A DNA stretch of 29,395 nt, taken from NCBI GenBank assembly GCA_027604705.1, contig JADHYV010000135.1, positions 1 through 29,395 on the forward strand. The letters are read 5' to 3'. This document shows positions 11,221 through 21,480 of the stretch, piece after piece (position 1 is the stretch's first letter; each line of letters starts with the position of its first letter). Source of the stretch: Allomyces arbusculus (lineage: Eukaryota > Blastocladiomycota > Blastocladiomycetes > Blastocladiales > Blastocladiaceae). The notes beneath the pieces were generated by a model that was not told the origin of the DNA, searched no databases, and saw only the letters and a program-made list of their open reading frames with translations. Made by a program: the position numbers and the translations under genes.

Positions 11221-12065
11221 TTGGTCGACAAGTTTTGGGGTTTGCAACATGACCAGTTTTGTAATCACGTCGATCACGGTGATGAAGCTGGCGGTGCAGG
11301 GCAGTGCGAACCGCGCGGCGACAGGACGGGTGGGACACGGTGCGTGCATGCGCGACTCGTGGCCTCGGTTGGCGTTCACTGCAGCGCGCACGAATACTTG
11401 GACCACGCTCGCGATCTCCACCCCACGCGCTGTCACGATCACATTGGGTGGCTCTCTCGTTCCCGACGTTGTTCAAGTGCGCGCTCGACACGCCGCATCG
11501 GTACGGCAAATTGGAATGTCAGGGAAACATTGCCGCGCACATCACGAACGACTTTGCGGGTCTAGCGATTTGTCTAGCGATCGTCTACCGATCACGGGAA
11601 AGTCGCTCGCGGCCACACAGATGGTCACGTCGACGCTCTACGGCCGGATCAGTGGTCAAGGAGAGACGCGTGCGCGTCGCTCTCAACCTGCCCCCTCTGC
11701 TCTTGACCACCTACCTCTCTTTCCTCCAGTGAGGAAACGGCGTACCTCGTCGTCCTCGACTCCCTATCTCGCATCCTCATGGACTTCACCTCCCTCCCCC
11801 GCGACCCACCCCCAGCCACCTTCACAAACCGCGCCATCTGGTCCATTTTCGGCTCCCCTCGGTACCCGCACCGTCCTCCTTCCCGTTCCGACCGTCCTCT
11901 TCCCCACTAACCGCGGCCTCGGCCAAGCAATCGCCACCTACCGCGTCGGCAGAGTTCGTCCTATACGGGTCGAAAGCATTGGTTGCGAGCTTGAAGAACT
12001 GCGCTCAGACCAAACGAGGACCGATTTATGGACACGGCGAGCGGGGCGGGTCCTCGTTTGCTTGA
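11221..12065 (+). other. Exon-like pieces of an unidentified gene
   Basis: No complete model can be built. Protein-like stretches appear in plus-strand frames: FPTLFKCALDTPHR (to about 11500), then, across a plausible GTACGG...CTAG intron (about 84 nt), DRLPITGKSLAATQMVTSTL and YGRISGQ (to about 11660); EETAYLVVLDSLSRILMDFT onward at 11731-11861, preceded by a pyrimidine-rich CCTCCAG acceptor; and EFVLYGSKALVASLKNCAQT onward ending with TGA at 12063-12065, preceded by a CACTAAC branch-like site. The phases of the last two pieces cannot be joined with the splice sites I see, so either an exon is missed or the gene is damaged. Some helical segments look HEAT-like; I do not recognise the family. 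The minus strand here also has open frames. Confidence 0.35.
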
Positions 12066-12279
12066 ACAAACACCAAGACGACTTCCTTCCCGTCCTTTCG
12101 TATGCCGTTTCAAAGATGTTCCGAAATAATAGGCCCCGCATTTCCCACCCAGTTGTGCCCACGTCCCGGCCCGCCTGGCGAGCCGTAGCTCAGAGCGTTG
12201 GTTAATCGTCGTTCACGCCCAGCAGAATATCGATTGACTCTGACATGTGAACATCACGATAACTCTAACCAATACAGCA
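12066..12279. other. Spacer between convergent genes
   Basis: Short stretch between the end of the unidentified plus-strand gene and the 3' end of the minus-strand SHPRH-like gene. No terminator or polyadenylation signal stands out. Confidence 0.4.
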
Positions 12280-15200
12280 CTACATCCTTCCGCTCTCGAC
12301 TTTCACCTCCGCGTTGCCCACCGCACCCGCGCTTGCATCCGCATCCCCGCGTACCCGGCCCTGCCCTCCACACTCCAACGCGGCCTCGACCGGCGTGACC
12401 AGCCTCCCCGTCGTGCGCACCGCCACTTCCTCCTCGACCGTCCCCCGCACGACAAACCGCACCACCGTCACTTCGCGCGGCACGTCAAAGGTCACGCCCT
12501 GCGCGTGCCGAATCGCGCTCATTTCGGCCGCGTACGCCGTGGTCTCGCACGGCCCTACAAACGGGTGGACCAAGACCACGTGCGTTGTCTCTCTGACAAA
12601 CGCAGTGATCGAGTCGGGCGCGAGCAGAACGACCGTCGGCTGGTCGGCGTTGAAGTCGAGGTCAAGATCGTTCTCGTTGACGACGAGCACGTCGGCGGCG
12701 GCGAGCGCGCATTGCAGGAGCGAGGTGAGGCGCGGATATTCCGAGAACACGAGGAACCGTGCAGTCGGGTCGCGCTGGACGACAGTGGCGATATACGTGA
12801 CGACGGACGCGATTTTGGTACCGTAGGTGGCGGCGTCGACGGCGAGCGCGGGGCTGCCGGTCGGGGTCAGATCCGACGAGGGCAGCGCCAGCTTGGTCAA
12901 CTCATCAACTCGCGAATGGCACACCACACACTCGCTGCGTTCTGCAACCGTGGCCGCACAGTCACCACAGTACTCGTGCGCGCACCGCGCATGGAAGCAC
13001 CTCTCGCCCATGTCTTGCTCGCACTGCACGCACGGCCGCGGCTCGGTGGCGCGCGGCCGCGATAAAGCCATGGCCATGTCAAAAAACGCCCAGTCGCGGG
13101 CCACATCGCGCGGCTCGCGCGCGGCCGCGATAAAATTGCGGATCGTCGCGCCGAGCCGCCGTGCCCACTTGAGCGTCTCGGGGCGTGGCGTGTCGGTGCG
13201 CACGTGCGTCGTCGTGAGTTAAGGGAGGGGAACGGGGCCGAGCCGGACGGGGTTGGGTTTGCCGGGCCCGACGGGAACGTGCAACCGGGTCGGCGAGAGC
13301 AGCAACGACGGCATGACCGTCGATGCGAATAACGTGGTCGGGTTGGGAAATTACTCGCCCGCAACGGGCAGGTCGACGGCGACGGTCGGGTACCGCGTGC
13401 ACATAGGCGAGGTTCTGCGCGACGCTCGTCTGAAACATGCTAGCACTCCCGGTGAGCGTCGCCAGCTTGTGCTCGCGGTCGGCATGGCACAACGTCACGA
13501 CTTCGCCGTCCGTGCGGTTGCCGTCTGGGTCGCCATCGCTAGGCACGATGACGTTACACGCCAATCCGCTCGCGCAAATTTCGGCCGCCGTACGTTGCAA
13601 CCAAGCCCATCTCGACCGGCGACAGCGTGACCCCCACGGTGCAAAACTGCGGCGTCGCCAAGTCGACGGGGAGGTTGACGCGTACGCACGCGTTCAGGAA
13701 CGCCTGCGCCATGTCGTGTAGTGCGACTGCGGCACGTTGCGCACATTGACCGCGTGCGCAAGTGACCAAAGCACTTCGTTTGGCAATGTATGCGCCTCGG
13801 TTTCGCCCAACCCGAGCCAAAACGACGCGCGAAGCCCGTAGAGAACGGCAGGTTCGGGATGATACTTGAATGACTCGACCGTCGGCGCAAGCGGGGTAAC
13901 TGTGCGAATTTCGTCAATGACAATGCGATGAAAGTAGGTGCGCTCGAGAATCACGCCCGTTTCGTTTCCCAACGACGCGCGGCCGCGCTGGACGAGGTAG
14001 AACGTGTGTCGGTCAAGGCTAGCAGCAAAGAGGTGGTAAGTGTCCGGCATCACCGCCAGCATGGTTGGCCGCTCCCATTCCAAGAATGTCGTCTCGATCT
14101 TGGTCCTGTGCCAATAAGTAAAATAGTGAGCGGGGTACTTGGCCAGGTGGAAGTACTCTTGGGCCTGGATTCAAGAGCAAAACGCGTCGCGGTAATGCGC
14201 GCACTGCAAGATCGCGGTCGTGACCAGGACCATATCGGCAAGCAACAATTCGCTCCAGGTGACGCGCTCGTAGTTGGCAAACGAGTGAGCACGACAATCG
14301 TGGTCGACGGGGGCAAGACTCGACGCGCATCCTCGTACCACATCCTAATGCGCTGGTCCGACACGACAATCAACGTCGCCTTGACCACGTAATAGAGGTC
14401 GCGGTCGCTCGGGCGCATCCACGAATCTCACGCCGACCGGAGCGGATTCGTGTGCACGAGAGCAGCGTCGACACAATCTTGTCGTCGCCAAAGGACAAGT
14501 CAAGCGCGCCGCGGCATTCGATTGGCACGGACATGGTCTTCATGCGCGGCCACAGGTTCTCGAACGCAAGCTGCCGCGTGAGCAGGTTAAACCAAGGACC
14601 GTCGGGCCCAACTTGGATGCACCGGCAGCCGAAAGCGCGAAAACCCTTGTTGGTCATGCATGGTTGCAGTTGGCAGCGGTTTCCGCACAAGAATCGTTCG
14701 GGCTACAACGTCGTGCTCAAAATTTCTGAGCCAGGTCAGCGTGTGTGCTTGAGCACCGGTCAACAGGTCCTGGAACCCTTTTGGTGGAGCGGCGAAATCC
14801 GTGAGTGGAGTCTCGACCAAATCGGGAAAATGCAGCGATGGCGGTTGCGCAATCATCATGGCTCGAATGGCCAGCGTCGACTGCTTGAGAAACAGCCGGA
14901 GATGAGGCACGATTGTTCCACGCTCCATGGCAGCGCATATCTCGCGAACACGACCCAACACGCACAGCCAATAGCGGAACGGCCAATGAACCATGGACTG
15001 GGGAGGCTCGTGCGTTTCCAAGTCAGGTCGGTACTGGAGGGCGAGCGTGTAGTCCTGGTCGTGAGCACTGGTCCACGACGTGGCCCAATACGAATACTCT
15101 GGTTCAATCAGCCCAATGGGAATCACTGCGCCCTTGGTGAACCGCGCCGTCGCAGCTTCTTCCACACCATCTCGCACTGGTCCTGCATCACCGTCAGAGC

Positions 15201-15919
15201 GGTACTCAGCGTCCGCAGCCAGGACCCAGACAAAGGACGAAGCGAGCTCGCGCACAATGGCGCATGGCGGGTTGACGACAATGCCGTCCTCGATGTTTTC
15301 AAGCGCCGCGGGCAACGGGATTCGGGCTCACAATCCGAGTCGAGTAAGGGTCAGAACGCTCAAATTCCAAGAAATCGTCGAGCATAATCTTGTCCCAGTC
15401 AACAGCGCTCGGATTCACCAAGACGATGCTGGATTCTGTCCCGCGTCGTAAACCATAATCCCGGGCTCGCCGTCGCCATCCTCGTCGCCGTTTTCGTTTC
15501 CGCCCAACGAGTCCAAGAGCTGGTCGTCACGAATGGACTCTGCACCCTCATCAATCGCGCAATCATCAATGGCATGCACGTTGCCGTCCATGACATTGTC
15601 CACCCCGGCACGGTGCGGCAGATCCTCGGCAGCACCTGCAAAATCACTTGCAGTGCGCTTATTGTCGACAGAAAGCGGCGAACGCAGGCCACAAGCACGG
15701 GACCGGAATCGGGCCGTATTAGAATCTTGGAATAGCGCCTCGCTTTCGAAGTTGTGGACGTCGGCAGGGGGCGGAGCGGGAGGCAAAATGGGCTTGTCCG
15801 TGACATGGGACTCGAACAGCCCAGCATTTGTTCTGCTGGCGGGCAGAGGCCGTCACGCGGCGGCGACGCTTGGGCGGCTGCGGGATGGCCGGCAACTGTT
15901 CATTGTCGCCGTGGTCCAT
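12280..15919 (-). pseudogene. Decayed SHPRH/Irc20-type SNF2-RING gene
   Basis: SHPRH-class proteins are SNF2 ATPases with a RING E3 ubiquitin-ligase domain. In order along the minus strand: an N-terminal start (MDHGDNEQLP) with KRRRR; an acidic region; QDLLTGAQAHTLTWLRNFE, like the SNF2 entry helix; a P-loop position reading RGALDLSFGDDKIVSTLL where GGILADEMGLGKT is expected; KATLIVVSDQRIRMWYEDAR (motif Ia); FHRIVIDEIRTV, matching SHPRH's HRICLDEVQ; FWLGLGETE where WCISGTPV is expected; VNLPVDLATPQF; a complete RING; and a C-lobe (YGTKIASVVTYI, DPTARFLVFSEY, REVTVVRFVVRGTVEEE). Frame changes without credible introns occur near 15830, 15425, 15310, 14283, 13725 and 13575, with an in-frame TGA at about 14171. 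Two TAA triplets at 13351 and 13219 may be intronic. P-loop, motif III and motif VI residues are all lost. A pseudogene is most likely; a dead but expressed paralogue or poor assembly are alternatives. Confidence 0.7.
12919..13032 (-). other. RING finger within the SHPRH-like gene
   Basis: All eight zinc ligands survive: CVQC, then C and H in RCAHEYCGDC (which also supplies the next two Cys), then CVVC. Spacing is C-x2-C-x12-C-x-H-x2-C-x2-C-x9-C-x2-C, the C3HC4 RING pattern. It sits between the two helicase lobes, as in SHPRH. It is better preserved than the ATPase motifs around it. Confidence 0.8.
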
Positions 15920-16192
15920 GAATGCGGATTGTTGGCCGTGGAGCTGATGTGGTGATGAATGAAATTTGGTGCTTGCATGTGGCCAGGCGCGATTTGCTCC
16001 TACCCACAGAATTCGAAAGTGACACCAGGAGGAAATAAGGTCGCGGCAGGTCTAACATTTGTGATCGATGGCGTTGCTATGGTTTCTAGTCGCGAAATGA
16101 CAGCTAAAGAAAGTCTGGGCAATCATGACATGAAATCACAGGCATTCAAACGAAACAACGACCAAAACTACAATGAACACTCTGCTCACTGT
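15920..16192. other. Spacer between the two SHPRH-like copies
   Basis: About 270 bp with no gene. It is AT-richer than the flanks and would hold the promoter of the minus-strand SHPRH-like gene, if it is transcribed. Confidence 0.4.
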
Positions 16193-17070
16193 TTAGGCAC
16201 GTCGGGGACCCCGCCCGAATCGTCTTATCTTCTGAGCAATGCTGCCGCCGGCCGCAACCTGGTTGGGCGAGGCACCATCCATGGCCACATCCCCGTCATG
16301 GCTCTGGCCCTCGACCATGGCCGCCGGCGCAAGGCGCACGTCCATGCGCTGCCTGGTCATCTCCTCGACCGTATTGCGCGTGACGTATCGCACTACCGTC
16401 ATTTCGCGCGTCTGGCCCGTGCGGGCAGCCCTGGCAATACCTATTTTGCAGAAGCGGGTCAGTTGGAGAGAATGGGACCAGGAGCGACAATGGGAGTTAT
16501 ATTGGGTGTAGGTTGCCTTGTAGCTCGTACGCACGAGTCATGGTCTTGGACACACCCAGACGGGTGGGCAATGACGACGTGGTTAGCCTCGACCAAGTGC
16601 CGTCCGGACACGCAATCGTCGGACGACAAAAACAGCACCTTCATGTTGGGGTCAGTGCGGAACAGTGTCACGGCGCGTCGCTTGGTAAACACGTTCCTGC
16701 CGGCCATGCGCTGGTTGGGGATTTGCAACTCGGAAAATGCGCGCGAAATGTGTCGTGAGCCGGCGGAACAGCGGGAACAAGATCAGCTTGGCCGTCGGGT
16801 CGGCCTCGATCACACGCCGCACGTAGATGACAAGCGCGCGGATCTTGGACCCGTACTTGGCATAGTCGATGCCGTCGCCAAGAAGCGAAGTGGATGGCAA
16901 TGGGTCTGGGCGCGACGTCGATCCGCTGAGCGTGCTGGGCATACCAAACGCAGCTATGGTCACATCTTGCCAGCAGTTGCGCACTGCCGCTTGCGCCTGG
17001 ACTGCAGCAGCGAGCAGCTCATCGTCATGCTTGTGTAGCCTTTGGGAATAGCCGTGGCCTGACCGCTCTT
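16193..17070 (-). pseudogene. C-terminal fragment of a second SHPRH-like copy
   Basis: Same strand as the larger copy and just upstream of it. Pieces in order: HKHDDELLAAAVQAQAAVRN, YAKYGSKIRALVIYVRRVIE, ADPTAKLILFPLFRRLTTHF, RAFSELQIPNQRM, LFRTDPNMKVLFLSSDDCVS, GRHLVEANHVVIAHP, then across an apparent intron ARAARTGQTREMTVVRYVTR and NTVEEM. This is the second helicase lobe of SHPRH, including a good motif VI (ARAARTGQTR). No RING or first lobe is found upstream. Frame changes lie near 16755 and 16545. The intron (about 16455-16530) would need a GC donor (AAG/GCAACC) or a decayed one, with a normal CTGAC branch and ATAG acceptor. It keeps residues that the larger copy has lost, so it is not a simple recent duplicate of it. 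Confidence 0.65.
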
Positions 17071-17566
17071 ACTGCGCAAGCGGAACGTCGTCAAGATTGC
17101 TGACCTGATGCCTGTCTGCTCTTCCGAGCAGCGTTGTCCACATAACTGTTGAGCGCAGGATGTGGTGCGTCGCCTTTCTTGCGCGAGCAGCACGGTCCGA
17201 GTAGCCGCTGAGCGCTCACCCAGTTTGAGAGACCGAGGGGTTCCTTCATTTAATATTCGTTGCAAGATTGATGCTATGCACGCCCACTCGAGCTGATGCT
17301 TGCAAGCCGGATCGTTCCAAACAACGTGCTGCAACTCAGCTCCATGGATGCGACACGACGGATCTTTGCAACAGAATGCTGCACGAAGCTTTCTCCACAG
17401 CGTCTTCTCGGATCAAAAGCGCTCAGTGACAAGTTCATACATTTGAGATGGCGAGAAGAGAAAACCACGGCACCCACCCAACAAAAAACAAAAAACCAAA
17501 CGGCGAACGAAACCCAAAACCAATCAGCCCAACTCCACCACATCCGACACTGCGACCGCGCATCAC
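17071..17566. other. Spacer downstream of CCT7
   Basis: About 500 bp holding the CCT7 3' untranslated region on the minus strand. An A-rich patch near 17480-17520 reads as U-rich in the CCT7 transcript. No supported gene. Confidence 0.45.
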
Positions 17567-19442
17567 TTAGCGACGGCCACCGCGGCCACGCCCACGGCCG
17601 CGCCCCGCGGCGGGCCCCATTTGCGGCTTTTCCGACTGCGGGTTCTTCACTGTCTCGTCGACCGACAAGATGAGGCACGCGGCCTCAGTGGCCGCGGAGA
17701 TCGCATTAATCTTAACGACGGCGGGTTCCCAGACAAACCGCTCGAGGTTATCCGCAATCGACTCGTTCTGCACGTCGACGCCAAACCAGGTGCCGTTCTT
17801 ATCCATGGCATGCTTTTGCCGCAACTTGTTCAGGATATCGGTCGCATCGAACCCGGCATTGTCACACAGCGTGCGCGGAATCGTTTCGAGTGCCTTGGCA
17901 AACTGCGAGACAATCAATTGCTGCTTGCCGTCAATCTTGCGCGCGTCGTCGCGCAGTCGCTTCGACAGTTCCATTTCGATCGCGCCGCCGCCGGCGACGA
18001 CCGACTTGGACTTGAGCGCGCGGCGCACGATCATGATCGCGTCGTGCAGCGACCGTTCCACCTCGGCAATGAACTGCTCGGCGCCACCGCGCAGGACCAG
18101 CGTCGTTGTCTTGGCCTGCGGGCAACCCGTGAACAGGTTGTACCGCTCGCCGCCAATCTGGCGCTCCTCGAACCGCGCGCAGCTGCCCAAGTGGTGCGGG
18201 GCCAAGTCGTTCACCGACGACTGCACCGACGCGCCGGTGCCCTGGCACACGCGGATCAGGTCGTCGTTGGCGACGCGGCCCGCGCAAAAGATGTCGCGGT
18301 CGGCAAAGTACTGCGTAGCCAAGTCGCCAATCGGCAACTTGGACAGAACCACCTTGGCGCCCGTCGCGACAATCTTCTCGAGTTTGTCGTAAATGATGCG
18401 CCACTCGGCATCCACAATCTTTTGGTACTCGGCGACTTTCTCGACACGCACCTCGGCGTTATCCTTTTCGGCCTTGAGCTCGAGCTCGACGTTGAGCGCG
18501 AGCACCTTGGGCTTGTCGAACGCCTTGGGCTGCTGCTCAAAGCCCGCATACGAGAACGTCTTCTTGAACGCGACGCCATCGACCAAGAACGAGTCCTGCA
18601 CGCCGCCGCCGGGCACGCGCTTCATCCCGATCAGAGCCTCGTTCAGCGAATCCGCCTGATCGAGTCGCAGGACGGCATCAACGACCATGTCGGTGAAAAA
18701 CGCCTCGTACGAGTGAATGATCTTGGACGACATGGCCGTCGCCGCGCATTTTTTCAGCAACGACCGCAAGTCTTCCTTGCGCGCGTCGAGCGCGACGGCC
18801 AGGTCGCGGATGTGCGCGACGGCCAAGACTGACGCGCGCCGCAGACCCTTGATGATGGTTTGCGGGTTCACGCCCTCCTCGATCAGCGGCTTGACCTGTT
18901 TCAGGACTTCGCCGGCGAGGAGGACGACCGAGGTCGTGCCGTCGCCGACTTCAGCGTCCTGCGCGCGCGCAATGTCGACGAGCGTCTTGGCAGCCGGGTG
19001 GACAATGTCGAGCAGCTTGAGAATCGTCGCGCCGTCGTTGGAAATGGTCACGGTGCCTGGCATGCGGAATGGCGCGGTCGTCAGCATTTGGCTCACGTCC
19101 AGCGCGCCGAGACAAAGGTGGTGGATGCGGGAACGTACCGCGCTGGTCGACCATGAGCTTATCCATGCCGCGCGGACCGAGCGTCGTGCGCACCGTGTCG
19201 ACGACGGCGGCACAGGCCGTGATGTTGGAGAGCAGCTGGCCCTTGCCCTGCGAGGCGTCGGTGCCCTCCTTGAGGAGAATGATTTGCGGTTGCTAGAGCG
19301 GGGAAGGACGGTCAGCATCGAGGCGCGTTCGTGATCTGCGGCCAATTTGGTCACGGCCGTGCAGCGCGACCACCACGCGACCGACCGCGTGAGCGCGAGC
19401 GCGACGGCATACCATCATCATGCCGGGGTGCATGGCCTGCAT
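17567..19442 (-). CDS. CCT7: T-complex protein 1 subunit eta (CCT7), three exons
   Basis: Subunit of the CCT/TRiC chaperonin, which folds actin, tubulin and other cytosolic proteins with ATP. Exons 19442-19413, 19292-19139 and 19056-17567; introns 120 and 82 nt, GT-AG, phases kept; 557 aa (human 543, yeast 550). The spliced N-terminus is [10 protein letters not shown] then [20 protein letters not shown], followed by [19 protein letters not shown] and [16 protein letters not shown]. The ATP-binding GDGTTS is at residues 99-104. Further group II chaperonin signatures are [59 protein letters not shown] and [14 protein letters not shown]. The C-terminus ends in a [10 protein letters not shown] run, typical of eta. 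Intron sequence interrupts the chaperonin alignment, so the splices are firmly placed. The start could also be one of the later Met codons in exon 1. Confidence 0.97.
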
Positions 19443-21480
19443 CTTGGGCGAGTGGTTGGTGGGTTGGTGGTCGGTTTGGTCGCGTCGAGGAAGAAGAGGC
19501 ACGTCGGTGACAGCGTGCGTCGGGAGAGATTGCAGCGAGGGATCCGGTGGGCGGCGAGCGGGGACACGCGTTCACGGTCCGGGGCGGGTGCTGCAGCAGG
19601 TCGGTTGGTGTTGGCGACGACTTGGTAGACGGCGTGAACAACCAAGACGACGACGGCGGCGGCGTCTGGCGACGGTGCTGCTGTGATCGCCGTGCGTGAA
19701 CGCTCTCTTGCGACCTGCTCTCGTCGTTCGCCGCGCTTCGACTCGGCGCGCGCGCGGTCCCTGCCAACACGTGGGTGCGCGTGACCGTCCCGCGCCTGAT
19801 GCTTCGCGCGGTCGTCGCGACCGAGGGAGGCGGTTTGACGAGCCAAGCGTCGCGCCAGATCGGCGCGCCAGACGAGGCGCGTTGCTTCTTCTGGCTTCTG
19901 CGATCCCACCATGCCCACGGCGCTGGTGTCGCCTGGCGGGGGCCTGCCAGGCAACGCATCAGCGCGAAGCGCCGGCCGCCCATCAAAGCATCGCACCCCC
20001 GGTCGGCGCACCGCGTCGTGCGAGCACTCCGCTGGCCCTGCCGGTCGCACCGTCAGCGTCGACGGCGGCAGTGCACTCGATGCAGATGAAAGCAGGGGCG
20101 GCCATGACGCGGCCGGCCGGCCGGATCGCGCGCTCGTCGGTCGAGTCGGGCGCTGGCACGGCCAGCTGGCTGCAGGGGTTCACGGGTTGCCCCCAGCACG
20201 CCGACCAGTTGGCCAGCATCGCCTTTCCACGCCCTGCATGCACGTTTTACCGCCCTCGTTGGCCTTCTATTTCTGCAAGGACAGACAGATGCTGGTGTGC
20301 GTGCGCTCCGCCCAACCGCGGCCGCTCCAAAGTGCAGAAGAGCACGCGCGGCCCCTGGCCGCGGCCATCTCTTCTCTCCCCAGACCTTGTTGGTTGCCGC
20401 TCTGTGCTCTCGAGTCAGTCAAGACGCAATCTCGACGCTCGACGCTCGTCGATCTCCCGCGAACTTGCTCGTGTGCTCGACATCCTCGGTCGCGCGCCAG
20501 ACTGCACCCGCGCGGTGTTCCCCTTCTCCATCCCTCTTGCCCACCTGCCTGCCTGCCCCTTTGTCACCGCATCCCGCCTCGCCTCCACCCCCAAGTCGCC
20601 GCATTCCTGCCACGTTCTCACCAGGCCATGCTCCCGACTACGGCCGCCCACGCGGCGGCAGTCGACGGCGACGACGACGGCGCGGCTCTGCGCGCCGCAC
20701 CTGCACCGACGGTGGCCGCACGTCGTGTCAAGTCACCGGCGCCGCTCAGCGCGCTCCCGTCGCCGTTCTCTGGCAGCTCGGTGGCCACCGCGGCCGAGCC
20801 GGGCCGCTGGTACGTCGGTACGTTCCATGGCGCTTGCGCATGTTGTTTATTTGATTGATGGACCGTATGGGTGTCGAGTGCGCTGCTGCTCCCTGCCGGG
20901 ATGCGGCGCGACGCGACCGTGGCCTGCCGATGGCACGCACGCGAACGGTGGTGGGGCCGGTGGGGGTCCGTGTGGGCGCTGGCGCGCACCCACCAGTCAC
21001 GCGCGTGTGCGCGCGCACCGGCAAGTGCCAGCAGGCCCGCGGGTGACACGCACCGACTCCACCGTCGCAACGCGCGCGCGGGGAACGCGGGAGGTCCCCC
21101 GTCAGCGCGCGCGCTCACGCGGTGGTCTTGGTCGTGGCTCGCGCGCACACGAGTGACGCGCGAAGCGACCGAGGGCCCCCTGCCCGGACGTTGCCAGAGT
21201 GGCCCTGCGCAGCAGCTACCGACTTCGACTCGACTTGCTTTTCGGACTGACTTGGCCGCGATGCCCCTTCTCTCTATCGCACACCATCCGAACGCACGAC
21301 GCACGCGCGTGCGCTCCCGCGCTCCTTCCCACACACCCACCGACGACACGCACCACGCACACGCTTCCATCGGTGCCCCCCGCCCTGCCCCCCGCCCTCG
21401 CCCACGTCGCAGGCCGCGACCGCGACCGCAGCACCCCGATTGCATCGGCCTCCACTGCCGCCTCATCCACGACCTCCACC
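19443..21480. other. Long GC-rich spacer between divergent CCT7 and HMG-box genes
   Basis: About 2 kb holding two divergent promoters. Many open frames on both strands reflect GC richness rather than coding. One candidate exon is 20628-20809 on the plus strand, which starts CCATGC with MLPTTAAHAAAVDGDDDGAA and ends at a consensus GTACGT donor. Its phase does not join the HMG-box frame convincingly through the acceptors I see near 21197-21215, so it may be an upstream small ORF or a separate short gene. Pyrimidine-rich CACA/CCAC sequence just before 21481 looks like a 5' untranslated region. Confidence 0.45.

Noticed and set aside
11108-12205. 365-aa plus-strand frame overlapping the end of PFD2
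   Set aside because: It starts inside PFD2 exon 3 in another frame and mixes coding-like pieces with low-complexity sequence. Only some segments were kept, as parts of an unidentified gene.
12181-12255. tRNA-like A-box (GTAGCTCAGAGCGTTGG) with a weak B-box-like ATCGATTGAC downstream
   Set aside because: No matching acceptor stem, no anticodon arm, and the B box lacks the GGTTC part. Not a tRNA gene.
17071-17566. Possible continuation of the SHPRH fragment upstream to CCT7, including a Cys-containing stretch (NDPACKHQLEWACIAS)
   Set aside because: The Cys spacing does not make a RING and no SNF2 segment follows in order.
19696-21156. 486-aa plus-strand frame in the CCT7/HMG spacer
   Set aside because: Arg/Pro/Ser/Ala-rich throughout with no motif, in a very GC-rich stretch where all frames are long. 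No support as a gene.
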